64,000 nt of DNA from NCBI GenBank assembly GCA_037349105.1, contig JAYJMM010000004.1:4801001-4865000 (forward strand), given 5' to 3'. The position numbers were made by a program, and so were the translations under genes. This stretch comes from Limnomonas spitsbergensis. Its lineage: Eukaryota; Chlorophyta; Chlorophyceae; Chlamydomonadales. This document shows, piece after piece, positions 44,801 to 58,163 of this stretch (position 1 is the stretch's first letter; every line of letters begins with the position of its first letter). The notes beneath the pieces are model-generated. The model saw only the letters and a program-made list of their open reading frames with translations, was not told the origin of the DNA and ran no database searches.

Positions 44801-47800
44801 CCATGGACTAAGCAGCAGGGCTTGGTGCACTTGGCCCCCTGGCTGTTGGCTGTGATGTAGCTGAATTGTGTAGCTGAAAACCCTGGACTCAACATTGGCT
44901 TAGAGGTGCTGCCGGCAGCTGAAGCGCTGCAAGGCAGTGCCCCTGTATTAAGCCTTAAAGGTGCACAGTCTATTAAATGAAACATACAGAAGCCGTTTTG
45001 TTTTCATATTTTAACCCAAGGTTATGAGGGGTATGGCGGCAGGAGGGAGGAGACGAGGAGTCCTTTCCTGGATGATCCTGGATACAGATTAGTAATATTG
45101 GATCCGGATCATTGATCATGGATTCATAATTCCAGATATGGACCTAGGAACGGTAATTCCAGACCAATCATGTCATTATGTGATTCATCATAGATCCAAA
45201 TGTTCGGTCATGGATCCAGATGTTAGATCATGGATCCAGATGTTAAATCATGGATCCACACCACAGATGTCGACTCTCTGTCTACCTGTATTTGGTCCGC
45301 CCGTCCACCCTACCCCTGTCAGGTACTTCCCCTCAGGCCCCTACACGCTCGCAGCCAGTGACCGCAAGGCAGTACACCTGTGGGACGCTAGACGGGGGCA
45401 TGACAGCGTGGCTGAGCTGATCAGCATAGACTCCCTGGAGTCCCCTGTGGAGGTGCTGCCCGGGAGCAGTCTGCTGTGTGCAGTGAACTCTCGGCAGCAG
45501 GTGGGGAAGTGGAGCGGGAGAAGGAAGGCCTGGAAATCCTGGGGCTTGAGAACCCTGGGGCTTCATAACCTGGGGCCTTAAAACCCTGAGCCCTGAACTC
45601 AGCCCTGCTCTGTACCTGGCATTTCTTGCCCTGAACCTTCAGCCCCACCGAGACCCTCATCCTGGAGCCATACCGTATGCTCGAAAGAGCAGCCTCAGTG
45701 AAAAAACTCCGCAAACAAGTGGCAGCCCCAGTAGCAAATGACAACGCAAAGATTACGATGTAACAGCCCATCCTGTTACATCCTGCTGACCGCCTGCCTG
45801 CAGGGGGACAGCCCCTACTATTCCTGCTGCCCTGCCTGCTCACAATATGAGCAACCTGCCCGCCAGCCCGCAATGTCACCATCTCTCCTGTCCCTACCCC
45901 TGCTAACCCGCCCGCAGCTACTTCTGTGGGACCTCCGTAAGGCCAGTAGCTCCGCCTCCTGCGTGAAGCTGCTGGGTGACCCGTACCCCATCCAGCACGC
46001 ACTGCTCAGCAGAGTGGAGCTGCGGCCCCCGTTGGCAGCCGCACAGGAGCGGCAGTGGGCGCAGCAGGGCGGGGCACCGCGCCAATCGCTGCTCCTGCCG
46101 GAAGGGCAGTCGCATCCGCCCTACGTGCAGCGGCTTGTGGCGCACCCGGAGGACCCCTCCCGTCTGGCGCTCATGCTGCAGGTGAGAGAGCTTGAACATC
46201 GCACTGTCGACTGTCCTAAACGCTCACGCATGCCTTGCGTTAACTCCCTTGCTTTCTTGTGCCAATGACTGTGTTTGCTCATTTTTAGGTCACAGCTTTC
46301 CTATTTGTCATGTTGCACGCTTCTGAAAGTCCGCCTGCTCACTCCTACCCTCCAAACTCTGCAGAAGCGTAGACCCCAAATCCTACCTCCCACACTGTGC
46401 AGAAGCCTGGACTCTAAACCCTTATTTCCCCACTGAGCGCAGAACGGAGGCTCAGCATTGTTTGATCTGGCCCGGGGCAGCATAAGCAGCATGGCCATCG
46501 CGCCTCACCTGTTCCACGACCCCGCCCATCAGAATATCTCATGGTGCGCACAGTACTGGGTGGAGTGTAGGAGGTCCGGAACGACCGCTCGCAGCTTGCT
46601 CAGCATTGAATAATTGGGTTTGGGCTTATGTTTGGGGAAACGCTACAAGATCTTCAGGACCCGAGCACTGTGATGCTAGGCCAGGTTGGGGTCATGGAAT
46701 TTGAATTTTGGGCGGTGTTTTGTGGGCCAGGAACCACGCAGACAGGTCCTTTCCAGCACGCACAATGATATAACTCACAGCCTCTCAAATCGTATCAGAT
46801 GATAGGATCAAGATGAAAGGCGCTACCCAAGATCTTACAGCATCAACTGGGTTTCTAGTAGCGCGGTTTAAAGTGGCTTGCCCCTGCCCTCCCAGATCTA
46901 TTCAGACAATCTGACCAGCTAATCTGTGTGCACATTTGCGTTTTGGCGTCAGTTTGAATCCCTGCTGAGGACTGTTGAGATTCACATCAGTCAGCGTGAC
47001 CTGACTGATGGCACACATCATGATGAGAGGGAAGAGAGTAGGGAAGATTACTCCTGGCAGGCCAGGGGGGAAACGCCTCTCCTTGCAGATAAATCCGGGG
47101 CTTACCTAGTAGGGGAAGGTTGAGGCCGGGGACCGCAGGCTCTTCTGCCAGTGCTATCCCAGCACCCAGAACATCACCCCGCTTGCCTGGACCGGACGTC
47201 AACGCTGAGGAGGCTGAGGATCCCCAGGCCACCTATTCAACTAGGGCTCGTTTTTGTTTGACCAACTTGATATACAGAGCATCGGAGCCAGCTGCGCATG
47301 GCGCATGGGACCCGAGTCCACCCTCTAAGACAGCTTGCGGCGGGCACTAACATGAACGGTCAGAGCGTCATACCGTCAATCCAAATCAACAGGAACGAAT
47401 AGCAAGTCGAAACAGCCATCCAGTGGCGTGAGGTGCAGCTTACAATAGCTGAGCTGCTTGGCCATATGTTGTGGCAGGTACCAAGGGTTGGGGGCAGGCA
47501 GTGTTCATGTTAGTCCGCGTCTAACTGCCTTTGAGGCGGCCACCGCTGGGCCAATTGGGACCAAACCTTGACTGGCTTGTGGCCGGCAGCCCAAGGTGCA
47601 GGGCTTGCTGTACCGGCCCTCCAAGTCAGCTACCTCGTCATGTATCTGAATTGCAGATGAAGCATGATTCAAGAACACTAGGGGAAGGCATCAGCCCATT
47701 CTCCAAGTAAAAAACAGAAAAGCTTAGTCAACAAAAACAATCACCTGTTTGGCCTTAGCACTAGGTAGGCTGCCAGTCCGCAGGACCATAGGCCACGCCT

Positions 47801-49460
47801 CTGGGGGACTTTCCCCCTGTGCCTTGACTGCCTTCCTCGTCCATCTGCTGAGGCATTGGCCTGCTTCAACCTCATGCAGCGACGGTCTGGCCAGGTTGGG
47901 CTCCAATGGATCTTGGGATGGCAGCGGGCGTCGTTTCTGGTACCCCGCCATGGCCTTTGAGGACCTACCCCCACTGGCAGCTGGGCCAGCCGAGGCAACC
48001 GGCAGTGGCGTCTCTCCCTATGGACGACCCGGCGCCGGATGGATGGACACCGCAGCAAATCCGCTAAGTTGCGGATCCGCCCTTGCCAGCTGCCACCAGG
48101 GCAGCAGTTCGAATTTGAATTCGGACAGCACGCACCTGGAGATGCAGCGGTTGAGCTGCGCTGTCTTTGATGTTGTTGCGTGTCTTGGACTTGACGAGTT
48201 GTCCTACGGGCTGCAGGAGGCCGGCGTTCAGCCACATGGCCTGTTTGTGAATCCTGCCTTTGTGGCCTCCGGTCTCGGAGCCAATGAGGAGCTCCTGGTG
48301 GCTGTGAGGAGGTGGGAAAGAGGGTGGGCAGGGGGCAGCGCTTGCTTTTGTTTCATGCTTTTGTACTTTAGATTCAAGGTTTCATAGGTTCAGGTTGGGG
48401 TTAAGGTTGGGGTTCAGGCTGGGGTTCACGTTCGTAGTTTCAGGGTGTCGGTTTGATGGACGTACTGGTTTCTCCGTGCGGGGCTTGCCAGGCTTAGAGG
48501 TTGGGGCTTTGAGATTTCCTCTATACAACCATCTGGTATCAAACTAAATCATCACTTCGTAAGCTGGGCTCCCTCGGCCAATTTCCAGTGTCATATTGTT
48601 GTGAACTTAGGCTACAATTCGGCCATGTCCCGGCATGCAGCTGTGGGAGCCTGGTACAGCATGCCCTGTAGCTTGGGCCTCCAGATCTGGGCCGGTCATG
48701 GTTTGACCCAATCACCCTGACAGCGCCCTAAATGTGTTCTGCTGCGCACCGAAAAGAACATTGACAACCTGCCATAGGTATGAATGCCTGTCATATGGCG
48801 CTCATTCCCTCCCCACATTCCTCCAGCCATTATGTCACAAGGGGCGTTGAAGGCTTGAGCTGATTGTCTTGTCTTACCTCTCTGGAAGTAGATGCATGCA
48901 AAGCATCAAAACCTGCGATCCAATACCGCCGCATCACGTTTCGAAAGGGTACCGGAATATACATCCCATAATCATTTTCCGTATCAAGTTTTCAATGATA
49001 TTGTCTCGCGAAATTTTCTTGTTGCTTTCATGATCAGTTTGCCGTTCACAAGCTGATGCCCAGTGTCCATATCATCTATCAGGGGTCAGTAGTTTTCCTG
49101 CACGATGAGGGATAGAGGGGATCCTTCTTGATAGATCTCTGTGCTGTGTTCTTGCGTAGGAGTAAGGTTGCTCTCTCCTTGCCCTGGAAAGGAGTGTCCG
49201 CTTGCTAGGTGTGAACACATTCTTATGCACCATTTTGCGCCCCATGAAATGGACTGCATGGATGCATGTAAATCCCTGCACTCGTCAACCTGATGCCTTG
49301 CACGTGCAGGTGGGAGGATGCGCGAAGAAGAGCGTGTGGGCCCTCAAGGGTGGTGGCCATGGCAGAATGGCCGACATGCTTTGCCTGCCATTGGCAGAGT
49401 GACGACGTCCTCATGGGGACGCGTGGCGGACATGTCGCGGTGGTGCGGCCCAGCTATTGA
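41877..49460 (+). CDS. WD-repeat (beta-propeller) protein, nine exons
   Basis: Exons 41877-42089, 42459-42730, 43692-43857, 44398-44462, 45323-45500, 45918-46181, 46443-46543, 47784-48311 and 49310-49460 (TGA); all phases agree, 645 residues. Serine-rich N-terminus, then propeller blades: LDDVVWDPHASCKVAVASSS, YTLAASDRKAVHLWDARRG and LLLWDLRKASSSASCVKLLG, each with the W-D dipeptide or its position. The last blade-like strand is DDVLMGTRGGHVAVVRPSY. The middle has an insert rich in Gln/Ala/Pro. Such propellers scaffold protein complexes; the arrangement loosely recalls TAF1C-type Pol I factors but I cannot make that call. Introns carry dispersed repeats. A Gly/Ser linker around 48000-48110 has weak conservation, so exon 8's start is the least certain. 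Confidence 0.75.
42796..42905. repeat. Purine-rich GGGAGA / GA simple repeat
   Basis: Intronic low-complexity G/A tract (gggggagagggagggagagg and a run of ga dinucleotides at about 42886-42904). A similar short ga run lies at 4429-4446. Confidence 0.85.
44745..44885 (-). repeat. Dispersed ~130-bp repeat family, copy 5 (inverted)
   Basis: Inverted copy in a WD-gene intron: gatggggaccaaaccttgac then agcagcagggcttggtgcac and finally gatgtagctgaattgtgtag. Confidence 0.65.
45085..45265. repeat. Degenerate atcatggatccagatgtta tandem repeat
   Basis: Six or more imperfect units of about 20-24 bp centred on catggatccagatgtta, ending in two nearly perfect copies at about 45210-45255. Intronic, close to the acceptor of the exon at 45323. 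A shorter block of gatccagggcttaggatcc type also occurs at 1228-1310 in the TPR gene. Confidence 0.8.
47525..47660 (-). repeat. Dispersed ~130-bp repeat family, copy 6 (inverted)
   Basis: In a WD-gene intron just before exon 8. Contains gctgggccaattgggaccaa and gtgcagggcttgctgtaccg, then gtcatgtatctgaattgcag. Confidence 0.65.
48605..48720 (+). repeat. Dispersed ~130-bp repeat family, copy 7
   Basis: In the last WD-gene intron. ttaggctacaattcggccat at the start, gagcctggtacagcatgccc in the middle, gtcatggtttgacccaatca at the end; the final ggccc block is lost. Confidence 0.6.
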
Positions 49461-50764
49461 AAGCGGACGAGCTCTGTGACTGGGCACATGGGCACATGTA
49501 CCGTCCCAGGAGTGCCCATCAGGCGCATTTCAGGTTACCCGATTTGTTTCAGTCTAGTAGGTGGCAAAGGGCACATAGAAAAATATGTGAGCATGGATGT
49601 GCTCCTTAGACCTTACAGGTAGGGATTGCATCGAAATGTTGTTACGGGTACCTGAAATCTTCTATGTTCACTGGCCATAGGGTGGATTATAAAGCTGGAA
49701 GACAGAGATCAGGCAAGGCGATCAGTGTATTATGATCAGTGTTGCAGTTGCAAATTTGAGGAGAGCAATGTTTTGCTGTGTGCGTGATCGCCATTGCGCC
49801 CTGCAGTTCCTCCTCTTGCTGCGCCTCAGCTGTCACCGAAAGGACCAGCGGGTGTGCAGTTACCTCCAGCACCACTACACCTAAGAGCTCCACCACAGCC
49901 CGGGTTACATGGCGCCCGCTCCAGCTGGGCGCCCTCGCGGCCGAGCCTTTTTGTGCATGGCCCAGAGGTGTAACGTCATTGCCCCTACGCCTGGTATCCC
50001 TCTTACAGTGCCGCCCAAGACTTAACCCTAGGCCTTACATAATATATCAGGAGTTCTCCTTAGTCTTAATTGTTCACTTAGGCGGTCTCGGATCTCGCGT
50101 CCCGCCCGTCTCCGCTCCACACCCATCCTACGTGTCGCTCATTAACGTCTGGCAGCCGCTCTTCCTTATAACCTCTTCCCTTCGTCTAATTGCCCCAATT
50201 TGATTTAAGGGATACTTCCGCACAGACTGTTGAAGTTCATTGAGCATGTTCATGGCACAGGGGACTTAAATGCATATACTTCCTTTTCTGGCGAGCTTTC
50301 TCGTTGCATGCTCTTTGAAATGTTTTTTCGGCATCCGTGGGAGCTGGGTCACATGACTGCACGGGCTCTGTGCCGCCGCATGCACTGTGCAAAACGACCT
50401 CAAGTAACACACATGACAAGCAACGGCCAATGTGTAACAAAATTTACCACTTGACCTGCCCGAAAATACGATGAAAAAACATTCAAACGTGCCCTTCCTT
50501 CAAGGGCTCACCCAGGGACAGAGGGCCCCACAATTCGACCAGCTGCCCTGACTGTACCACCTGAGGATATGGTTGCAACTTCAAACCTTCACGAGGAAAA
50601 TTAGAAGCAAGTGGGTGTGATGCTCCGACCAGTCACTCATCCCTCTTTCGGTGCAGATCCACGTGTATCACTGGACAGTTGGGCGCCCACGCCGCCGAGC
50701 ATATGTGAGCTGGACCCAGAGGCGTAACATCCTAGGCGTCACGACACGGGCGTCAACCTCTCCT
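49461..50764. other. Spacer with two LINE-tail copies, no gene
   Basis: Between the 3' ends of the convergent WD-repeat and Z-ISO genes, so both 3' UTRs lie here. LINE tail modules sit at about 49912-49985 (agctgggcgccctcgcggcc, then ggcccagaggtgtaacgtca) and 50678-50745 (agttgggcgcccacgccgcc, then acccagaggcgtaac). Nothing else recognisable. Confidence 0.65.
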
Positions 50765-53700
50765 TCACCACCCCAGGTAGAAGCTGGCGCTCTGCATGAG
50801 TGGGTGTGCATAGTACGCCCCCAGGGTGAAGATGGTCACCGCCGCGTACGGCACGCGCAGGAACTCCTTGTAGTAGTCATCCGGGAGCTTCTGGCGCCCC
50901 TCCCACACAGCCTGGAAGGGCACGGTGCTGGTGCGGGACTTGACCGCCTCAAATGCCTGAAAGGAGAGGACAGCACCCATCAGTCCAAGAGGGGGCCAAG
51001 GGGGGAGGGGGTACAACGTAGGGGCCATAATGAGGGGCGGGATGGGGCCTATCAAACTCACACATCATAATTGTGTGCCAAGTTTATTTGTATTTCTGTC
51101 TAAAAAAGCAGCTAGGTATCCGGGAGGTATTGCTCAAATAAAAGGGTGTGCTTAAAGGAGCCGGGGGATCCTTCCCTTGAGAGTCACCTCCGGGTGGGCA
51201 TGTGGTGCTATATGGGTGTGGGCATGAGTGTGGGCATGTGGTGATATATTTGTGTTGGCATGTGCGTGGGCATGTGGAGCTATATGGGTGTGGTGGGTTT
51301 GAAGGGCAGAGCTCACCTCTCCGTACTTGGCTGACAATCTCCGATCTCCGTGCCAGCAGCCAAACAGGTGGTGAGCCATGAGGCCTAGAGATGTCACCAA
51401 GACAAAGCTGCTGCCAATCCACAGGGAGTGCGCCAGGCACCTGCCCAGCAGAGTGTGAATGTATGACGAATACACACATGTGTGAACCCAGGTGATCCAA
51501 ATGAAAAAGCGTACATCGTCGGTTTTTGAGATGTGACAGATGTTGGGCGCATCACTTGTCTCGGAAGTCCTGGTACAGTCAGAAATTTCTGGCACTTATC
51601 AAAAATGTATAAGGAAAATACCCGTTGTTTTGGCAGCAGCTCAGCAACTCATATACCTCACCACCTTTTTCCTAAACACCAACCTTGAGTGTTGAATTTC
51701 GTCCCAGGAGCTGGCACTTACCAGATCGCCTGGCCCACCATCTGCGGGTGCCTCGTGATGCGCATGATGCCCGTCTCCCACATGTGCAGCTTAGGCTCAT
51801 CCACAGCAGCTACCTGAATAAACACGAGTAAAGCGTTTCAAAATGTTGAACTCACGGTCGGATGGCTGCATTTCATTTATATTTGCGGGGCAACATCGTG
51901 AAATTCATGCCGCTTTAGTCTAGTAATAAGGAAGGTTAAGAGTCCACATCTAAGCCTTTCACCTGAACCCGAGTTTTTGAGGTTTCAAACCTGAACCTCA
52001 AACCCCAATATCCAGGGGTTCGGTTGCATTACAGTTCATAATGCTTCAGGCTTAGGTATGTGGGTGCTGTTGGCTGTTAGGGGTCCTGCACAGGCAATTA
52101 GTGGCAGAAGCTGCGTTGACCTCCTCTTTGAACAGCTGGCAGGGTATCCAATCTATCCATCCTTCTTTTGGCCAGAGGCCTGCAGCATCTCTCATGGTAG
52201 ATGCCCTCTGAATGGACATCACCAGAAGACATGTTTTCCTCAAGTGAGGTGCATGAGGGCGAGGAGGGGAGGCCTGGGCCAGGGGGACAGGTCGGGTTAA
52301 CCTGATTCTGACTTGCATGGGTGACTCGCTCAGGCGGGGAGGGAGGCGCGGAAGGGTGCAACGCGTCCAAGAAAGACGCAATATATCGAAAAAATATGAA
52401 CTTCGCCCCTCGCCCCTGAACGCTCCATAACCGTTGCCTCCCCCTTAACCCCGAGCGCTCCAGCCTCCGGATCCTGGGCCATCACGGTCTCACCTCAAGC
52501 AGGTTGAAAGTGGACGGATATAGGAAGTAGAAGGAGATCAGGTTCATCACCCAGACAGCTCCGTGAACACCGGGCACTGTCCTTATGTCCCACAATGCGG
52601 TACCTGATCCAGTAAAGGTGAGGGCAAGGTACGTCTAGGCTGGGATTCAAGGGCCCACCTTGGACTCTTGAGTCGAGGCTTAGATGAATCAGGATTGAAT
52701 GCAATAGGATCGATTACGTTTTGCCTCAGTCGTGCTCTTAGCTGGACAGCAGGGGGCCTGGCTATCCTATTTTTAGTTTGATGGAATGGGGCTTCATCTG
52801 GCTATTATATTTGAATATTTCGAGTTCCAGGGTATAAAATTTGATCCGGCTGTTCTCTTTAAAGGCATGTGACCTGACCTGGCTATCAGGCCGTCTTAAC
52901 ATCAGCTGCGGGTACATATGTGGGTGGTGGCCGGGAGCAGCAAGACCAGCACCTAAACACACCGCCCCCCCAGCCCATCCTAAGCCCTAAACCATCACCT
53001 CGAAGGGGCCAAAGAGCACAAGCAAAACCCTTGTCCTCCTCCCCCCTCCAAAGGACTTTCCTCTCTTGTACCCCCCCCCAGACCCCCCCTCACCATCGTA
53101 TCTGTGGTTGATGAAGTACACCACCGCCATCAACGCCAGCGGAAGAGAGATCAGCGCAAATATGACACGGTACGCCCGCGCCCCGATCAGCTTTTCTCCT
53201 GCACAATGGAGCACATCGTGCATCGTACGCGCAATGATTTTTGTAATTGCAGCCGAGGTTTGGGGTTCAGGGTTTATGAGGGGCCATGCTCAAGATACAT
53301 AGATATTAATAGGCAAGAGGGGGGAGTGATTGGAGAAGGCGGTGACAAGAGGGCAAATGCTGCTGGGAAATGCCATTCAGGTCTTGGCAAGCACATGCTC
53401 ACAATGTGAATCTCGCATGCTGTACAATTTAGTTAAGCAATGCATCAGAACCGGTCCCTAAACGCCGCCCATTCCAGCACCTTGAGGCCGTAACCCGGCA
53501 AGCCCCGAGTGGAAAAGCGCAAAGAAAGCCAGGATCAGCACGACGGTGACCTCGGAGTTGTTGGAGGAGAAGGCCTCAAGCTGCTGGAGGAAGTCATCCG
53601 CTAGGCCTGTTCCCGGCTGGATCCAAGCCTGGATCCATGGATTAACATGGGGGATCTTAGCACTGGAGGTGAAAGTCCTAGGGGCCACATGGAGCTTAGG

Positions 53701-54504
53701 CTGTGATTGATTCCAATTTAGCCACAACTGGCTGGAGGCTGGACTGCTACCCTGCTTGCTCCCGTGAAAAAATGTGATAAGTTCTGATTTGTGATACATG
53801 GCTGGTATTGCATTACTCTAAAATTAATGCAAAGCGGGTGCAGGTAAAGTCAGGACGAGATGACATGGAGCAAAATACTCCTAGGGATGAGCATGCAATC
53901 TTGAGATGATAAGGGAGGGGCACATCTTGAGATGATAAGGAAAATGCTGCTGAATTGGCCCAATCACGAATGCGGTGTGCCTATTCCTCCGTACCATGCA
54001 CAAAACACAGGATACCAATACCTCATTACCTCCAAATATATCGTGTACAAACAAAGTTTGCATACCGTTATTGCAGCGCTAAAAAACGTGGGTAGCACCA
54101 TGCTGCTCAGTAGCCACACCCATGTCGAGTTGCACATGCAACCCTGAAACCCCAGGAGCCACAAGTCGCCCTTGACTGACCACATATAGCAGGCCGAGCA
54201 CTCCTGTTAGCAGGCCGACGAAGAGACGCCATGAGTTCGCACTCTGCCTTTCAACTGAAAACACAGCAGCGTCCTCGCCGACCAGGTCACTCGACGATGG
54301 CTGAAGTTCATCCTCGGTTGCTGCCCTAAGTGCGAAGGTGTTTTTCTTGGCGGATGGTTGAGGCACGAAATTACTTTTGAATTCAGCCTGACGAATTGTC
54401 TGACGAGAGCAGAGCAGGGAAGGCGACCGCAATGAGGGGATGCCGATGCAGCTGCGAGACACAGCAGTGTAGACCGGGCTCTGCGCTCGCATTGAGCACT
54501 GCAT
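50765..54504 (-). CDS. Z-ISO: 15-cis-zeta-carotene isomerase, chloroplastic (Z-ISO)
   Basis: Seven exons: 54181-54504, 53481-53628, 53094-53198, 52494-52603, 51722-51813, 51317-51440 and 50765-50956 (TGA); phases agree, 364 residues, matching plant Z-ISO (about 365). The N-terminus is a Ser/Arg-rich transit peptide. The NnrU-type integral membrane domain follows with [67 protein letters not shown] and [19 protein letters not shown]. The enzyme isomerises the 15-cis bond of 9,15,9'-tri-cis-zeta-carotene between phytoene desaturase and zeta-carotene desaturase, in plastid membranes, using heme b held by conserved His; suitable His residues are present (FHSG, RHPQ, AHH). Exon 2's acceptor was chosen to keep the AWIQPGTG stretch of the family. 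Confidence 0.95.
51185..51300. repeat. Minisatellite in Z-ISO intron
   Basis: Four or five imperfect units like gggcatgtggtgctatatgg plus gtgtgggcatgagtgt in the last intron of Z-ISO. Non-coding. Confidence 0.8.
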
Positions 54505-55674
54505 CGCGATGGAAACTAGATTAGTGTTCAGAGATCCAACCTAGGGGAGAGAAAGCAATCTCCTATACGTGTGACCTGAGGCCCTGCATCCGTCACACAC
54601 ACGTGGCGTGTGGAAGTGTGGAGAAGCGATATTTCAATCATGCTTTTTCCTGAGGATAAAATCGATGAAGGCCACAGGTCAGGTGCAGGTGATGTAGACC
54701 TGTGAGTCTGACATGGGTTGCAAGAAGCAGCCGGTATGTGCTGTGCTTGAAATGCAAGTTGAATGAAGGAATGATAAACTACCGGGTTCGCCGTATATGT
54801 CTTATGCTGGTCAGGTCTTCCTTTCATCCATGAAACTCACCGTGCTCATCTCTGTCTGCCCCTGAAGTCTGGCATTGTTGGGCGGGGTCCCAGCTCCACA
54901 ATGAAGCCGGGCGGCCCAGCGGTGTAACTCCAACTACCCCTGGTGGATCCACTCGATGGTCATGAAAATCTATTTCTGCAAATCTGCCCCTCGGGCTTCC
55001 CACACCCAAGTCCAAAGTGTTAACATAGGTTTAGAGGGCACAGCTTACCAATGGTTTATTTTGCCGACATAACGAAACCTACCTTGGGGGAGAAAAGATC
55101 AGAGCTGTAGCCAAGTGGGGGAATTGGAAAAGCTCACATCAGGCTTAGCTTAACGCCTGCCCAGTGCTAGCATAACCGAAAGCTAGGCAATTGCTTCCCC
55201 TAGGAATAAGAAGCGACAACCACAGGCATCACTCAATTTTGGTAGGACATCACTCAATTGAAAGGTGCGGGGCCAAACATGGGGCCCTGGAATAGCAGCA
55301 CTGTCCAGCTTCAGAAAAAATAGCTGCTATCGCAAGAAACTCTGCTGCACCGTCCAGCCGGCTGTCCAGCTTCAGAAGAGGAGCGGACTGGCAACCAAAT
55401 GACATCATGCACGGATTATACAGTATGCTGTATGGAGGACATGACAGGGTTACTGGCATCCTCACATTCTGCGCTTGACTCCCCAAACACTGGTAAAGTG
55501 ATCCTCATTCATCAACAGATGGGAGGTGGTTGAGAAGTATTCCGGGAAATACCGGTTCATCACATCCAAGGGCAAAGACCCAATTTAGGATAATTACTAA
55601 GCTCATGTGGCTTTCTGTTCAGTGCTCCGAATCCTACAGCGATCTTTCTCCCTCATCAAGAGACATGAACACAA
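54505..55674. other. Spacer between Z-ISO and proteasome alpha4
   Basis: Holds the promoter of Z-ISO (right of 54504) and the 3' UTR of the proteasome gene. A weak LINE-tail-like piece (gggcggcccagcggtgtaac) is at about 54907-54927. Two near-copies of ctgtccagcttcagaa (about 55300 and 55365) form a short direct repeat. No further gene. Confidence 0.55.
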
Positions 55675-58163
55675 TTATTGTGCGCTCGCGTCAGCGGCCT
55701 TCTCCGCGTTGGCGGCGTCCAGCAGTGGCAGCATCTCTGCTGCTTCATAGATCTTGAAGACCACCTGCAAAGAAAAGGCTCTATATATTTGAATCCTGGC
55801 AGACAGGGACATTGACCCATCCCTGCTGCTCTTGAGCTGGCAGGCACCACTTGTGTGGCGAAGCTTCCACAAGCCATATATGGCAGCCTGGGAAAACAAA
55901 CAATAAATCAACATCTAACCGCATGACCCCACCTTGCCCGTCACGGGGTCCCGCGTCAAGGTCGAGAGCTCCACCTTGTCGGGAGAGAGTGATGTGTCCA
56001 TCGTCTTAGCCAGCACCTTGATCACCAGTGGCATGGCCTGCACAGGCGGAGAAGAAAAATTGCATGAGTCATAATCAGCCCGGAGCTCAAGCAAACCAAG
56101 GTGACGCCTAGGCTGAGGTCGCAACTCCAAGCTGCAACACAGTCAGCGGCATGGCGATGGAAGAAGCCCGACAGCGGCAAGAACAGCTGGCGTTCACTGG
56201 CTGGCGTTTTTGCTGCTGCGGCCAAGCCAGACAATGTGTGCCAGAATGCACGCTCGACAAAACATATCCTGGACAGGGGCCCTGGGGCACAACCCTGCAC
56301 CATATATATGCAAATGTGCCGCAAAGCTTCCATCATTCCAGTTTGAGGCCAGCTTGAGTATGAGACAGGGCACTTGATTACATTGTACACTTGCAAAACT
56401 GTTGTCGAGCCCACGCCCTGTTGCGCATGAACGCATGAATTGGTACCTCTGCCATTGTTGCGTCCAGCTTGAAGTCCGACTTGAGCAGGTTGTTCGCTGC
56501 CTGGTGACCGGCACCAATGGCTATTGCCTTCCAGCCGCCATAGTTGCCACTAGGGTCGCTCTGGTAAAGCTGGAAACCATAGTGTTCGTCCCTGGATGCA
56601 GGATGGGGCGTGGCAATTTCAGGTGACCGGTCTTGCCTGAGGGCAGGCACCTCAGCTCCTGCCCCACGCGCACCAGTACTGTTATGAGCACTGCACAGCC
56701 ATAATAATGAGGGCCTGGTGCAAACATTACAGCTCCATGCCTGTCCAAAGGTGTGGTGGTCCGGGGTGAAGGGCACCCTTCGAAGTACAATCGTGAGGAC
56801 ACGCCTACACCAGACGGCAAGCAATGCCCTAGGCATCAGCACCACAAAGTCCAGCCCATGTCTTCCTAGTCAAGGCTGGCCCCCCATTCAATGAAATAAA
56901 CATGCAAGGCTGAATGAAGTCATGCGGATTGGACTGCCAATGCTACCTGGTTAAGTTCAATTTCAGGCCAGGAGCTGCCGCAAAAAAGTGAAGCCTTTGA
57001 ATCTTTGACATCAGGGCTTGCCTAAGGAAAGCAGACGCTGTGGTGGATATGTGGTGGACATGTTCAGAGCTGAGAAATTTCAGAGAAGGAATATAAGAAG
57101 CTAACTATGAGCAAATAGTAAACAGCACAAGGCTGAGGCAGCAGCCACTGAAATACAGAGTCATGCACTGCCCAGTCCGCATGTCATGAACCAGTCATTA
57201 TACTTTTGTCGGTCCTGTTCCTTTCTGCGCATGTGCACTTACCAGCCAGCGTACAAGAGTGAGACACCAAAGGGCCGTTGGCCTCCAAACTGCGTGTAGC
57301 CCTGCAAACAAGTAGCAGCAGACGCATCGTTTTTAGATTTTGCACGGGCTCGGGGGACGTTTTGCAGCTGAAGGTTCACAATAACAGAACCGGTTACAGC
57401 TATGCTTCTTCAGCTTATGGTGTCCATCTGTTAAAATGATATACATAAGTATGAGGGGCAGGTGCAGGAACACATGAAGTTTCAAGTGTTTCGGTCAGGT
57501 TTGGATGACGACACGAAGTGCATGCGTGAGCTGCATGCTTGGGACAGCTTGGTGGATCAGGCTTGTTGAGACTATGAGGCAAGCATATCAAATTGGAATT
57601 GGTCAGGCTTGCACCTGCTTGGTGTCACTGACGGAGCGAACCAGCTGCTCCACTGGCATGGGCTCTTGGTATGCGAAGTAGTAGCGTTGGGCAGCCAGCC
57701 GGCACATGTTGATCAAGATATTTGCATCCGCTGCAAGGTAAATAATATAGATATATAAGATGAAGCTCTGATACTGTTGTGCATGTGCAAGGGATTGCAG
57801 CAACGGGGCTCTCACCTGTAAGACCAGCAACAGCACAGCATACATGGTCATCCAGCTTGTACATCTTCTCCCGTCTTACTCCCACGGCATGGGTGTCCAG
57901 AAGCTATCATGGTGAGGCCATGCACGCATAGAAAAAAATGTTAGGAAAGGAGGTGTTTCAGAAATAGACAAGTTTGGCAGATCTTGTCAAATCAGACCAA
58001 CCTTTGACGTGATCTTCTTCTCTGCAATCAGTACAACCCCTTCTTTTGACAGGACGCCAATAGCCGCGCCTGCGTTCGAGATTGCCTCCATTGCATATTC
58101 GACTTGGTATAATCGACCCTCCGGGCTGAAAATAGTCGTTCGAGAGTCATATCGCCTGGCCAT
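55675..58163 (-). CDS. PAC1: 20S proteasome subunit alpha type-4 (alpha3/PAC1)
   Basis: Seven exons: 58002-58163, 57816-57903, 57615-57730, 57243-57301, 56447-56591, 55933-56037 and 55675-55764 (TAA); phases agree, 254 residues. It begins [20 protein letters not shown] and continues VEYAMEAI, the alpha-subunit signature. [26 protein letters not shown]-like [34 protein letters not shown] and [20 protein letters not shown] identify it as PSMA4/PAC1 rather than another alpha subunit. It forms part of the outer ring that gates the 20S core; alpha subunits have no protease site. The C-terminal tail is short and Ala/Glu-rich. Divergent from the SPATA4-like gene. Confidence 0.97.

Noticed and set aside
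50651..51070. Plus-strand ORF opposite the last Z-ISO exon
   Set aside because: It is the antisense shadow of the conserved Z-ISO C-terminus.
54528..55015. Possible small minus-strand genes between Z-ISO and the proteasome gene
   Set aside because: No family resemblance, no coding bias and repeat-derived pieces; treated as spacer.
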